Assembly (NCBI GenBank): GCA_002118135.1
Contig: BDIU01000262.1
Span: forward strand, 124,228 to 188,227
From: Trebouxia sp. TZW2008
Lineage: Eukaryota; Chlorophyta; Trebouxiophyceae; Trebouxiales; Trebouxiaceae
Reading direction: 5' to 3'
DNA: 64,000 bases
Under the pieces are notes generated by a model. That model ran no database searches and was not told where the DNA came from. It saw only the letters and a list, made by a program, of their open reading frames with translations. The translations under genes and the position numbers were made by a program. This document shows, piece after piece, positions 11,215 to 23,800 of this stretch (position 1 is the stretch's first letter; each line of letters opens with the position of its first letter).

Positions 11215-13307
11215 TCAGATCAGGTTACTGAGCCACCATAAATCATGCGCCTCAGTGACAAGCCTGCCATCAATTGCACCGTCTGGCCACTGAATGTCTG
11301 CATGATTCATGAAGTAGGGGTATGTCACTGTCCCCATGAGCCCAGCCCATTCAAAATCAATGAGATACACAGCACTATCAACCACTAGGATGTTGCAACC
11401 ACGCAAGTCACCATGAACAAATCCAGCTGCATGCAAAGCACGTACAGCTGCCTTCAGAGGCTCAACAGGCTTATCTACCATTTCATCCCAGGTAACAGCA
11501 TCAACAAATTCCTGGATAAGCAGCCACCAGCCCTGCACAAGCTGCTCAAAACCTAGCAATGCAAGTGCATATCCTGCAGCTGCCATTGCCTGATGTGCAG
11601 CAATACTGTATGACCTACAGAACTTGATGAACACAAATTGGCCATGCAGCTGAATGATGCCCTTGAAACACAAGCAGCTAACCCGCTGTACATACCGAAA
11701 CTGCACTTGACCACTGCCATCTGATGCATTGCAGCTTGTAGGATAGGCCAAGTCTAGCTGCTTTCTCAAGCCTTGTGACTGCACACTGTAATAGTAGGCA
11801 AGAAGCCTAGGCAAGGCCATCCTCAATGCCGCAAAACATCGGGCAGCTTGAAGCATCAAAGGACTGTGTGGTTGCCATAGTAATGACACCATAGGGGTAA
11901 GCTGATCACACAGTGCCACATTACTGAACACAGCTCCTGACAAGCTCATATTTGGGCCAGCAAGTTCTATGAGAAGGGTCGGACAAACTGAAGATTGTCT
12001 CAAAACTGCCGCCTCTGCAGCATACTTTGCTGCATATGCTGCATTTCGGACATGTATAGCTCCACCTCCTGATCCCACTTCATTTTTCACCTCAATGTTC
12101 ACCATGAGTCCACCCTTAGGATGCGTAAGAGAACCATCTGTTTGGGCATCACCAAACTGAACGCGCTGAAACTTTACGCTGTTCTCATGCTCAAGCAACT
12201 CAAAGAAGTTTTCCTTTCTTTCACCCTCTGTAGTGAAATTTCTGGACATTGCTGATGCGACTCGAACTGTGAAGTTGCAGTCACCTTCTGTTGGAGTTGC
12301 TGCTTCACAGTCTTCAGCAGCCTGTGCCAGGATGGGGTCAAGCAGCGCCACCGGGGTCGTGCGCTGATCTTGCAGTGTATGCTGACGGTGGAAGTGCATG
12401 TATGGTTGGAGTGCCTTATGTTTGCTGTCTGCCCAGCCTCCAGCTGTGCTCTCTGAATATGAAGACGCCGCTGGAAAGTTCTTGCTGATGAGACCTGCAA
12501 CATCCTCACGATCCAGATCGCCAACACCTACATAAGTTGCAAGTGCTGAAGCCAACACGCTATATTTCACAGGTCAGACACCAAATGTTTTCCTTGGCCC
12601 ACAAAGCTGCATGCACAGTGATGAACTTTACAAAACTTAAGTTGTGCCAAGGCGACGCTGTAAGGATGAGGATAACAAACATGCGCACCTAGCTTGCAAG
12701 ACTGCAATACAACAGAAGCTTGTCACATGTGAGGACATATAGACCATGTTGCCAGAGTCAGAAGTTTGCAAAATAAGATGTTTGCAATACCTGTGCGTGC
12801 CCTCTTGGACGGACCCTGCTTACCCATGCTGCCTTGAACATGCTTCCCTGTATGACATTGTATCCCTTCTTGCAGCAGAGCAACTCCAACTATGCCAAAG
12901 TGTGCAAAAGCTAGCATGTCCACTTGTCCTGTCCCTTCGCAGGACATGATCATACATAGCTGAATGTAATGACCCAATCATGCCTTGTCAAGAATGAAGC
13001 CATAAAAGCACAGGCATGCAGCAATCTTCGCACCTAAATACAATAGGGCAGTTTGACATACAGTTGAAACAGATGACCTACCAGTCGACTCAGCTGGAGT
13101 GAAGAAGTAAACACCAGCTGAGAGCTCAGTAGAATCCTCAACTAGGTCCATACCACTAGCATCCTGCAATGTGCCATCTTGGCACTTTGCTCTGACTTTG
13201 CATATCTTGAAAACTTGGACTGCCAGAGTTGCAGCTTTCGTATAGCATAGCTGCTCTTTCGTGCCCTGCAGCTTTACCACAATGTGCAGCAGAGGATCAG
13301 CTGCCAT
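11215..13307 (-). CDS. Crinkler-like protein: ubiquitin-like header, nuclease-like domain, kinase
   Basis: Exons 13082-13307, 12791-12832 and 11215 to about 12545 join in phase for about 532 aa. Residues 1-75 look like the ubiquitin-like header of Crinkler (CRN) proteins: MAADPLLHIVVKLQGTKEQL at the start, ending VYFFTP. A tiny second exon adds a basic PSKRAR, a possible nuclear signal. The middle holds VNIEVKNEVGSGGGA, an ExK pattern like that of restriction-endonuclease-fold domains in this group. The C-terminus is a divergent kinase: VFIKF strand, HGDLRGCNILV catalytic loop and LIDFEWAG in place of DFG. CR-type effectors with header, REase and kinase parts are known in oomycetes, chytrids and some free-living eukaryotes. 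Here the kinase ends soon after the activation region, at HDLWWLSNLI. The header assignment rests on pattern only. No signal peptide is seen, so it probably acts inside the alga's own cell. Confidence 0.7.
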
Positions 13308-14185
13308 TCCTGCATCGAGCCACAAACTCTGTGTATACACAATACAAGCCTGCCTATGCCAGAAAACCAACATTGCTATCATATAGCACACCAACACAGC
13401 AGATCTTGAATCACTGATGTAGCCAACCACTATGTGGAACCATAACACTAGCTTCAGACCTGTGACTGCCAGAAAAGTCTGTGATGTGTTCTCCTGCTGC
13501 TGGAAGTGCTTGCTCTGAGTGTGCTATTTGTCGGTTGAATCCTCCTTTGCTGACGCGCACTTTCAGCCTCGATCCTGTGCGCAATCTTCTGGAGTTTGCA
13601 ATGGAGCCAAGGCAGTGAGCAGGCTGAACTTGAGCAGGCTGATTGAGCCGGGCAACCGCTGCAAGGTGTAGAAGAGCAGACGATGGAGCTGCCTCTTGTC
13701 ACAGGAACGGAGCAGGGCACCCTTGATCAGAACGTTGCAACAATGAGCATAGGTCCGTTCTTGAAGGCAACAGCCAGAGGTCTGGCTGTTGTGAACTCAG
13801 GTGCTCCGTACAACCGCCACTTTCATTTCTGGCGGTCACGTCATGAGTAATTCCAGTCAAAGCGGTTGTGGAGAAATTCCCTCGTCCTGATTAGAAAAGG
13901 ATAACTCACGTGCACGACTGCCACCACGACTTCGCGACCCCTCGACCTCCGAGACGCTGCACATTGATCGCTCAGGCGTTGTCTGATCCCGGGCGTAACG
14001 GCTCAAACGAAACCTCTGCTCATCGCTCGGCCAGACCACTTTCGCGACCGCTTTCACGGAGACTGTAAACAGTGACCGTTGTCAAGCTTGCAAGCGCAAG
14101 CGAGCGACTGCACCGAGCGCGCATTTGCCGGCACTTCTCGTTTTGACAGCAGTCCTCCAAACCTTTTTGCTCAAGCCGCAAAGCC
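13308..14185. promoter_or_regulatory. Divergent intergenic region between Crinkler-like and haloperoxidase genes
   Basis: Separates two head-to-head genes. No coding exon supported. Near 13855-13885 is AGTCAAAGCGGTTGTGG with AAATTCCC, resembling words upstream of the other two minus-strand genes (10899-10945, 7850-7900). Short open frames here lack splice or homology support. Confidence 0.45.
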
Positions 14186-17100
14186 ATGTCGACGCGCCAC
14201 AGTTCTGCAAGTGTCGCTCTACAGTCACGGACACGCTCAGGACTCTCGCATGCAGCCTGGAACGTTGCAATCGTGCTCACGATGTGCTCTGCGCTACTCA
14301 CACCTGTCGCTGGACAAGACGTCGTGGTCGTCACGCCAGGCGCGGGGTCTGAAGGCCTCGGCAACGCAGCCACGGTCTGTGTTTATTGTCACAATTTCCT
14401 GCGCTTGCAATTGGCGGAGCAGGCGCGGACGACACTGTGTGGCAAACGCCTCATCAGTTGCTTGCCACGTAGAGCCCGAGCGGCTACTACCCCACGAACG
14501 TTGTGCCAGTGCGCGAGTTTTCTCCCGGACGCAACCCCTATGGTAACCTGACAAACGTGATTGTGGACTGGAATCTGGTCAGTGGCTTCTGCAATGCTCT
14601 AGTCACAACACGCAGCAATGCACAACCACTCAACTGAACTATTATGTCTCAGGCAGCACAGCAGTTAGGCAGAACCTCCGGATATGATCCTCCTCGTCTG
14701 TTCTCACTCCTCCACCTGGCCCAATGGAAGGCCATTCTTGCTGCTGGGGGCCAGAATAGCACCTATAACCTGAACGCTGTTGCAGGTGTCGATTCTGCCC
14801 TCTTATGACTGCACTGAAATCACTGCACTCAGCTTTCAAACCCAATTTGGCATAACATTTGCGCAGTTTCGTAACATCTGCCATTGCCTCAGAAGTGGCA
14901 TGTGTGCGTGCATGCTGCAGGTTATGTTCATCACTGTGTCTGATAACCCCCCCCACCCCCACCCTCCGTCAATCTCTGCAGCATCCGCCATTGACTCGCG
15001 AATGACATGTGGGCATGCTGCAGGCTATGTAAACAAACGTGTGTATGGTGCAAATGATGTCACTTCACTGAGTGTAGGTATGCTGCAGGGTATGCTGGTC
15101 ACTTTGTGCTGGCGCAACTGCTGCCAGCAAATCTGAAGGACTATGACGTCCTGCTTGCAGCTCAGCTGGGAAACACCTCTGCAGCTGATTGCACTGCAGC
15201 ACAGACCATAGCAACAGATGCTGCCACACTGCTGCTGCAAAACAGGTCAGTGACCTGAAGTATTGCTCCAAATCATAACCCCCAAAGGCTGCGACTGCTA
15301 TTTTCTGAGCCAGGAGTACTCTGCATGACCACTCCAGGGAAATTCTGCATAACAGGAAAAGTTATGGTAGTTGTGCCTGAGCATTGCACATTGATTGTTG
15401 CCATCCAGAGCAAGTGATGCCTTTTCTGCCTAAACAACAGACATCACTTTGCAATGCAGGACAAATGACCGCACACAGAGATTTGCGGTGGTGCCTGTCA
15501 CTGAGCAATGACATACCCACAGTGTATTCAATGTTGTATGTGCAAGGATCAATCTGCTTAAGCATCGCAATGTGATTCTGCAATGCAGGACAAATGACGG
15601 CACACAGAGATTTGTGGTGGTGCCCATTGCAAGACCAGGATCTGCAGGAGCAGCATCAGGCGCGTACCAATACGCACCAAACCAGACATACCCCAGAAAC
15701 CAGAACAAAGCAAATGCGACGTCGTATGTCATCCCATATCCTCTGTCACAGGTGAGGAGTGGTCTCAATTATGGTACTGTATCACCTCTTGATTTCTCTT
15801 TGTAAGGACAACTGGTATTAGGATGTTCTTGCTGTGTGGACATGGCAAGTGGGCTACAGGTTCACTTTCACACCAGCAAAAAGTAAGCGCTAGCTAGGGA
15901 GGATGGCAATGGGCAGAAACGCTCGCTGCACTTCGACTGCGTGGGGCCTCTGAGTACCAATATAAGGACAAGTTTTGTGATTACCAAAGCAGTTGTGATA
16001 TGTAAGGAATGCTGTGTGTGACTTTGATGTCAGTCTTAACATGCAAGTGGCTGCACCTACGGCCTGTGCTTTTGTGCCCAAAGCTTTTGTTGAGTTCCTG
16101 TGCGCAGCAGATCTGACCTGCTGCTATAATGGAATGCAGCTTCTGTTGCTTGAAAGCGGACACAGCATCACCTGCTATAACTGAATGCAGGTTCTGTTGC
16201 TTGAAAGTGGCCACAGCATCATCTGCTATAACTGAGTGTGGGTTCTGTCACTGGAAAGTGGACACAGCATCACATAGCATGCTCTGAATGCCATGTTTCT
16301 GTGCTATGGATGCCAGCTTCACTGCTACACTGTAGCATCTGCAACTCTCAAGCCTTTTGCCAACACCTTGCAGTTTCTTATACAGTAAACTCTCTGTATA
16401 ACGACTGCTTTGGTTACCAAGAAATTTGTTCTTACTTCAAATTGTCCTTATTCAGAGGGACCACTGCAGTCAGAACGCAGTGCTTGGTTCCCAGCTGCAT
16501 TGTCCTTACATCAAGAATGTCCTTATATTGAGTGTCCTTATATAAGAGGTTACTGTAACCTGACTATAATGATCATCTGGCATTGCCAAACCCTCCCCTC
16601 GACATGACTGAACAGGCTGGCATAGTGTCTTGGCACCTTCCTTGTGCATTCTGCAGCTAAACACCACAAACTGATCTGCTGTCCTCCCAAGTCAGTTGCA
16701 GACATCATGAATGAGGCTTTTAGCAAATAGGCTCTGTAACCGTCTGAACCCCAAAATCACACTTTTGCTGTGTGTTCTGCAGCTGAATGAAACAACCTTG
16801 AAGCCACCTCCAGTCCCTTCAGCTGAGTTTGACTATGACTACGCCTACACACTAGCATATGGTGCCATCAACAGCACCAATCGGACAGCTTATGAAACTG
16901 ACACAGCCAAGTTCTGGTATGATGAGGACACAGGTAAGCAATACCCACCTTGAGTGCAGTGTCACCATGCACCAGCTGACAGCAGAAATGACTCTCCACA
17001 TTTTTGTAGTGTATGTCATGACTGCACACCTGTTGCCTTTGGAGGTCAACAAGGACACAGTCTGCCTGCTGAAGAGGCTTCTTGCAGTTTTGATGGCAAG

Positions 17101-19986
17101 ATGTGTGGTAGATGTTGTGTGTATCATCAGCTACATTGCATCCATGTTTTTGCCAGCTAAGTACAGTTGGCACTGTGCGACAGGCAATGAGGGCATCACT
17201 GCTCATTACACCAATGTGGCTCTGGCCAGTCTTCCAGCCAACCTGTCGCTGTATGATACAGCGCACTTCTTTGCGATCTTTGCCTGCGCCCAGTTTGATG
17301 GACGCATTGCGTATTTCACCATGAAGTACAGCAACCTGTTCTTCAGGCCAATCACGGCAGCATACCAGTTCATTGCGTAAGTCATAGCACACAGTCTTTC
17401 CAGCTTTGTATGCACCCATTATGATGGACGCATGCATACTCCACCATGAAGTACAGCAACCTGTTCTTCAGGCTAAAAATGGCTGCTTACCAGTGTATTG
17501 CGTCAGTCACAGCAATCTTCTTTGCCATGCTTGTATGCACCCAGTTTGATGGTAACATTGCCTACTTCACCATGAAGTCCAATAGTCTGTTCTTCAGGCC
17601 GATCATGGCTGCAAACCAGTTCACTGCATAAGTCACAGCACACTTCTTTGCCAGTATTGCCTGCGCCCAATTTGACTCACGCATTGCGTATTGATTCCTG
17701 AAATACAGCAATCTGTTCTTTGGCCAATCACCGCTGCAAACCAGTGCATTGCATAGGTTAGACTAGGCATCACCTCACTGCATCGCATTTCAAAATTGCT
17801 GTGCCTTACATCATTCCAGCATGCAGACCATGATGACTGTCATGTTGCACGTATCACTGGCTTGCTGTTGTCATGTCATGCTAAGCATTAGCTGAGTGTG
17901 AAGCTTCTGCAGAAGCTGCATGTGTTCAACCTGCTTGCTTCTTGCTTGGGCAGTGGTCTATAGCAATGTTGGCATGAAGTCGAGCCAGCTCTTGTCTTGC
18001 AAAGCTCCTTTGGGCCTTGCACAATAGCGTTGTGCTGACCTGTCTGGCTGTGACTTACCTTACCTCGCCAAGGCTTGCATGACCACTACATGCAGTGAGG
18101 TCAGCAACACTGCTGCAATGTCAACCCAGCCCTCTTCTGCTTGGTCCATCAGTTGTTGCCAACCGTTTTGGAACAGTTTCTTGCTTGGCCACGGGTAATG
18201 TTGCCAAGCAAACCTCACTCGCGTGATGGTCGCATGCAGTGAGGGCCCCAGCACTGAGATTTCAGCCCAGCCCTCCTGTGCCTGGTCAATCCAGTGAATG
18301 GCCTAGCTTTTCATGGCTTTACTTACCTGATTTTGTATGCAGTGAGGGCAACAACAGTGCTGGAGTCTCAGCTCAGCCCACGTTTGTGCCCCTGCTGACA
18401 ACGGTGCCAGAGCCTGACTACCCGAGTGGTCACGGTACACTCAGTGGAGTTGCTGAGGCAGTACTACGCAAGTAAGCAGACCCGTTTAAGCACACTGACT
18501 GCTGCAGAGTGCTATGTCATGAGGTTCCGTACAGCACAAATGTTGTTTCACAGTAGTAGCGCGCGATTGATGGCTGTTCTGATTTTATGGCAGCAGCTGT
18601 TCAGGGCACACTCAGTGGAGTTGCTGCAGCAGTGCTGCCCAAGTAAGCAATCTGGTTGCTCAACTGTTTGTGTAGCAGCAGCCCTGGTAAAGGCTGACAT
18701 GCCACAACTGCATGTACGCTCTGTTGACATGTGAACAGTAGTACAACATTTTGCACAAGGTTCACGCGTTTCAAGCCCAACTCCACATCTATAGCTGACT
18801 ATATGGAAAATGTTGCAGCTGGTTTGAGACAGACAATCACACCTTCACAATAGTGTCAGAGTACCCTGCCCTGGGGGTGTACCCCCCCAATGGGTCCACC
18901 CCCCTGCCACCCCGTACCTACAACTCCTTCTCTGCTGCTGCCATTGACACAGGCTTGGCAAGGTGAGAAACTGTATTTCCTTTGTCCACCGCACTTGCAC
19001 TGGCTTATTGCACCATTCACAGCTTGCTGTGGCAGGTGCTGTTGGGCAAAGACATTGCAATGTGCGCTTTGTAGCCGCTCTAGCATTGCTTTGCTGTTGA
19101 CAATATCATGCATTGAGCGATGAATCCAATTCCCTGAGTACGGGGCGCTTCCGCTACTGTATGCTGCACTCACGCATATGTTCTGAATCACTGAATGCAC
19201 ATCAGGATTGCAAAGCTGTCCAGCACGCAGTCTGCACTGTAATGAAATCTGGACAAGAAACACACACACAGGGGTACTTTTGCCATTGGCAACACAGCCA
19301 TGTTACTGTGTATTGCTTCTCTTCACCTTAGCTCTATCGATAGATATGCGTGCCATCAATTTGGGGCTTTCCTGTCTGCTGCAGGGTGTATGCTGGCATC
19401 CACTTCTTGCATGACGTCACAGATGGGCGCATTGTGGGCAATCAGGTGTGACTCTTCTGCATGACTTGCAGCAGCTGTGTGTGGGTTGCACTGCAAGCAG
19501 CTTCGCTCAGTGACGCTGCAGTGTTTTGGCATCAGGTCCTGCATGCATGCGCCGAAGTTCTGTGTTTGCATGATGCATACCATCCATTTGCCATTGTCTT
19601 GCATTCTTTGCCTATCTCATGATGCAACAGCTGCATTTGCATGCTCGTATGTATGTCATCACATGCCAGCATCTTGCATGCTGTGCCTGCCTCATCAATG
19701 CAGCCACAGTTTTCCGGCAGCCCATGATCAGATCAGCAACTCTCCCACTTGTAATGACACCAATCTTTCTATTTTGCGCTGTGCTTCGCTGCCACCCAAA
19801 ATAGGTTGTTTCTGGCATGGCTCGTCTCCTATATTCCTACCAGTCATGACTCAGCTTAGGTCTGTATGTTTCACCATTGCAAACGACTGATGGTTGCAGG
19901 TCGGCGATTACGTTTTCAACAATTTTGATGCCCGTTGGTCTGGGGCACCACCAACAGTACAGCCTGCTGGTACAGGTTCATCTTGA
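14186..19986 (+). CDS. Vanadium-dependent haloperoxidase-type (PAP2 superfamily) protein
   Basis: Eleven exons join in phase: 14186-14346, 14481-14577, 14653-14785, 15089-15245, 15589-15751, 16783-16933, 17184-17376, 18343-18471, 18819-18962, 19385-19445, 19900-19986 (491 aa). The three vanadate/phosphate motifs of the family are present: KYSNLFFRP (K-x6-RP) in exon 7, YPSGH in exon 8, and ARVYAGIHFLHD across exons 9-10 (R-x5-H-x3-D). A hydrophobic N-terminal stretch (VAIVLTMCSALLTPVAGQ) fits a signal peptide, and several N-x-T/S sites suggest secretion. The likely reaction is peroxide-dependent halide oxidation, but acid phosphatases share the fold and halide specificity cannot be read here. 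The catalytic exon 7 is followed by three decayed tandem copies, and exons 4, 5, 6 and 8 also have echoes. The first donor is the least certain. Confidence 0.85.
14905..15088 (+). repeat. Echoes of the exon 4 acceptor
   Basis: CATGCTGCAGGTTATG (about 14910) and CATGCTGCAGGCTATG (about 15010) precede the true exon start TATGCTGCAGGGTATGCTGG. They are short copies of the acceptor and first codons (GYAG). Confidence 0.55.
15450..15510 (+). repeat. Echo of haloperoxidase exon 5 start
   Basis: About 55 bases starting GCAATGCAGGACAAATGACC repeat the start of exon 5 (15589) 129 bases upstream, including its acceptor. Translation gives TNDRTQRFAVVPV against TNDGTQRFVVVPI in the exon. Confidence 0.75.
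16120..16275 (+). repeat. Intronic tandem repeat, about 58-bp period
   Basis: About three units share TGCTATAACTGAATGCAG and GTTCTGTTGCTTGAAAG followed by ACAGCATCA. They lie in the haloperoxidase intron between exons 5 and 6 and do not resemble its exons. Confidence 0.7.
16383..16555. mobile_element. Tc1/mariner-like MITE, copy 1
   Basis: A 173-bp element flanked by TA, with ends CAGTAAACTCTCTGTATAAC and the near reverse complement TTATATAAGAGGTTACTG. Its interior shares CAGAGGGACCACTGCAGTCA-like sequence with the copy at 50556. There is no transposase. It sits in a haloperoxidase intron. The CAGT termini and TA flanks are typical of Tc1/mariner/pogo MITEs. Confidence 0.75.
17270..17765 (+). 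repeat. Four-unit tandem array of haloperoxidase exon 7
   Basis: Exon 7's 3' half plus intron start is repeated with landmarks at 17297, 17423, 17548 and 17674 (periods 126, 125, 126). Unit 1 is the functional exon. Unit 2 changes FFRP to FFRL. Unit 3 keeps FFRP. Unit 4 has an in-frame stop and a frameshift. The donor GT is kept in units 1 and 2 (GCGTAAG, GCGTCAG) and lost in units 3 and 4 (GCATAAG, GCATAGG). Confidence 0.85.
18090..18300 (+). repeat. Two echoes of the haloperoxidase exon 8 start
   Basis: TGCAGTGAGG followed by GCAACACTGCTG (from 18092) and TGCAGTGAGGGCCCCAGCAC (from 18236) copy the acceptor and first 45 bases of exon 8, whose true start is 18343. Frame is lost in both. Confidence 0.75.
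18598..18655 (+). repeat. Echo of haloperoxidase exon 8 end
   Basis: GGGCACACTCAGTGGAGTTG through CCCAAGTAAGCAA copies the last 45 bases of exon 8 and its GTAAGC donor, about 175 bases downstream. It would encode GTLSGVAAAVLPK. Confidence 0.75.
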
Positions 19987-20839
19987 TATTTGAAATATGC
20001 ATGTAGAGCATCTTTGACATAAATAATCCAGCCTGTGTGAGATGTGTGGAGCAATGATTTCGGGCCAAAAGTCTTGTTAACTCGGGCTTTGGCAGGATTT
20101 TGTCTGAAGTTCTGTGGGTAAGCTGCTGCTGGAAGAGATATTGGCTCGACTACATATCAAGCTATTTATTGTGTCAAATGCACACGCCTTACTACTGTCA
20201 TACCAGGTTTGGTCAATGCAGGTCAGAACTGTATCAAACGCACTACCCCTACTACTGTCGTCCTAGTTTTGGTCAGATGCAGGTCAGAAGTGGCATATGA
20301 AGTGACTGATTTTTGCTAGATCTCTTGACACAAACCCCATAAACAGGGCTATCTGACGTTTGACGGCACGGCCGTGATGCCGTCAGTTCTGTTGAGTTGT
20401 TGATTTTGACTGACCCTAATTCGGGTTATGTGCATGTTACTTTAATTTGTATGGTGTCTGTCATGACCTTCTTACAGACATTGATATTGCTGACCCTTCT
20501 GATTTCTGCAAAATCACGCATTGCTCCCCAGGTTGTGGTTTTAAAAAAGGATAGTTTGCATGTTCGGACTGCTTGCGTTCGAATATGATAGCTTTGTAAC
20601 GGCAAACCCAGGTGGAACCCTGAGGCAAAATTCATCATACCCTAGCGCCATGTCGCGCAGCATGCACAGCACAAGGCGCAAGGTGCGATCGCGGAGATCG
20701 GGCCAGCTTTGCCAGGGTCAACCGTCGTTCCCCCGACATACTTTTGACTGACCCCGTCCGCGCGCCAGAAGTTCCGCATCGCTCGGGTCAACAGTCGCGT
20801 CACAAGGCAGCACTGCTCTCCGAGCGTGATCTGCAAAAG
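19987..20839. other. Intergenic: haloperoxidase 3' side to RPA1 promoter
   Basis: No gene supported. Near 20165-20300 there are two copies of a 60-70 base unit containing ACTACTGTC and TTTGGTCA plus GCAGGTCAGAA. The last 200 bases are more GC-rich and likely hold the RPA1 promoter and 5' UTR. Confidence 0.4.
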
Positions 20840-23800
20840 ATGGCACTGACTCCTGACGCGGTCGGGCAGATCCTGGGCAACAATCTAGAGCTGAAACCAG
20901 TCATGCAGTGTATAGGTGTGACCAGTGCGCAGATTTGCCCGTGGCACCTTGTGGCAGCTCTGACGTTCAAGGTTTCTGTGCAGGTGTCAAAGTCATGACG
21001 AGCAACGCAGCCACAAGCAACTCAGCGGAGCGCTTCAGGCTAGCGATCAGCGATGGCAAGCACTGGTGCACAGCTATGTTGGCCACGCAGCTGAACGAGA
21101 TCGTCAAGTCTGACCAGATTCACAACAACACAATTCTGAGACTCGATGAATACCTTAGCAACGCAGTTCAGGGCAAGAAGTGGGTGTCTTGCTCTAGCTG
21201 CATGCATGGTATTGTGCCAAACCCCAAGCATTGTCTCCTGCGTGCAAGCCCTGCTGGCCGCTAGGCCTGATGTCAGCTGTAGAGCCTTGTGCACAACTGT
21301 CCTACAACCCACATCAGGAGCACGACGTTTTTGCAGCAGCTGTGTGCATTGTAATGTGCCCTGCTTATGGCTGCAAGAGTTGCTGTCAGCGGCCGAGCCT
21401 TATTTTGCAATACTTAATCACAGCTCGTATCTGCAGCACCACCTACTTCACGTTCCCAATCAGCAGCACCAACCCCTTCACGTTCTCAACTGAAACAACA
21501 CAGTATTTTGTACCTGCAGGATCATCATCATTTTGGCGCTGACCATTATAGATGCTGGTGTAGAGGGCGCAAGCAACATTGGCCAGCCTGTGCCTTACCC
21601 TGCTGACGGCAGAGCACCTGCGCCACAGCAGCCTGGCCAACAAGGGGGCCAAGTCAAACAGGAGACATACCCCCCAGCAGCAGGTACAGCGTTTCTGCGT
21701 TTAACAGTTGCATTTCCTCCTGCCCAGATGAGCCAAGCCAAGCACAAGACCTACGCCCCAGCAGCAGGTGTTACGCTGTGCCTTGTCGTCACATTGACTG
21801 CTTGACAACTCGTTCTTGCCTGCAACTGGCGTGAAGAACTTGTATGCACAGCAGGACTGACATGGGACGACCACAGACAACAGGCATAAAGGCAACCGAC
21901 TGCGTCTGCACAAATTTAGCTGGGTCTCCATGAATGGGGCCAACATGCATGTAGATAAAGCCTCAAGCGAGACTCAGCATGCATGGAAGTCAAGTCACCC
22001 CACAACCTCCCTATGGATCCTTTTCAAGAGGCACTTGCTTGCTTCAGTGGTCCTAAGTTGGGTTTCGTGAACAAACCAGTATGCATGTAAGCGAGTTTGT
22101 ATTCATATCAGTCATGAATGGGCAGGTATCTACCAGAATGGCACAAGACCAGCTGGGCCTTACGGTCAAGCTCCTCAAGCCCCCTATGGTGCCTCCTCTG
22201 GATCAGGCTATCAAAACCAAGCCCCAAATGTGACCCCCTCAGGGTATGGGCGGGGCGGAGGGGGTTACCAACAGCAGCAGCAGCAGCAATTGGGATCCTA
22301 TGGCGCTCCTGCAGCGTCAGGCAGCTATGGGGCAGGCCGAGGGTATGGTCAGGGTCAGGGTCAGGGTCAGTATGGGGCGCCTGGGGGCCATCCCAACAAC
22401 AACAGGGGCCCTTATGGTCAGCCAGCCCCAGACTACCGAGCTGGCAACTCTGCCATTGCTCGCAATGAGGCACCAGCTAGGATTGTGCCCATCAACAGCT
22501 TGAACGCCTATCAGAACAGGTGGACAATCAAGGCTAGAGTCTCAGTGAAGGGAGACTTGAGGAGGTACTCTAATGCACGTGGAGAGGGCAAGGTGTTCAG
22601 CTTTGACCTGGTTGACGCTGCTGGGGGCGAGATCAAGGCAACTGCCTTCACAGATGCATGTGATAAGTTTTATGATCTCATCCAGAAGGGCAGCGTGTAC
22701 ATGATATCCAAGGCCAGTCTGAAGCCCAAGAGACCAGTAAGTCATGCTACTTGTTGTTATTGTCGCTGGATGCATACTGTGCTTTTCTGCTTGAATGGCA
22801 CAAAAACGTGCTTGCCACATCAGCTAGCTGTGGCTGTTTTGCTGGTCTAAGTTGTAGCGTTTGCCTTGCAAATATTCTATCTCTGCTAAGCACAACACAG
22901 ATGTGTCTGCTTAACTTGTTCTGTCGCCTGAGTTATCATTTGATGCTGAGCCTGCTGTGTGGTCACAGATACGCTTCTTTGCTTGTCGACCCAAACAGGC
23001 TTGAGTTCATCTTGCTGATAGTTGATTGACAGCTTATTGCGTCCATGCAGCAATTCAACAATACAAGGCATGACTTTGAGATCCAGCTGGAGAATGCATC
23101 TGTGGTCCAGCTTTGTGAGGATGAGCCGCAAGATAGTATCCCTAGAGCCTTGTATCATGTAAGTCAGCTTCCTGGTGTATTGTGGCTGCCGAAGTCTTGC
23201 CTTGCCTGGCAGGACTTGGTAACAACTTAGATCAGCGCCGCCTGTGAGACTGTTCCAGCTTTTGATGTCTGCTGCAAAGATCTTTCTGGCTGTGTAGCAA
23301 CAACCCTGCTTTCAATGAGCATTCAGAATGAAAGTGATTTGCTTACCTTGTAAATCTATTGCCTGTTGTCAAGGTTGTACTGTTTGAGTCACAATGCTCA
23401 CTGAGCTGCCGACCCATTATGTGGTTCATGGTTGCAGCTCAGCAAGCTATCATGGTCTGTGATTGCAGTTCAAGCGCATTCAGGAGATTGAAGGCATGTC
23501 TGCTACAAGCATGCTGGATGTGCTAGGCAGTGTGAAATTAGTTGGGACGTGTGTGACGCTGACCCTGAAGCATGCAACGCAGCAGACTGATTGTGAAATG
23601 TGCACATCTCTGCCATCAACCTATGACAGATGACCTGTGATTGCACTTCAAACGCATCGAGGAGATTAAGGGCATGCCACCAGCATGTTAGATGTGCTGG
23701 GCATTGTGAAATCAGTTGTGACATGCGTGACGCTGACCCTGAAGAATGCAACGCAGCAGACTGACTGTGAAATGTGCACAACTCTGCCGTCAACCCATGA

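Noticed and set aside
14079..14546. Long overlapping frames on both strands near the haloperoxidase start
   Set aside because: GC-rich stretch with few stops in all frames. Only the frame starting at 14186 links in phase to the haloperoxidase exons.
22108..22473. Minus-strand 121-aa frame opposite RPA1 exon 4
   Set aside because: Shadow of the repetitive Gly/Gln-rich RPA1 exon; no start, splice or family evidence.
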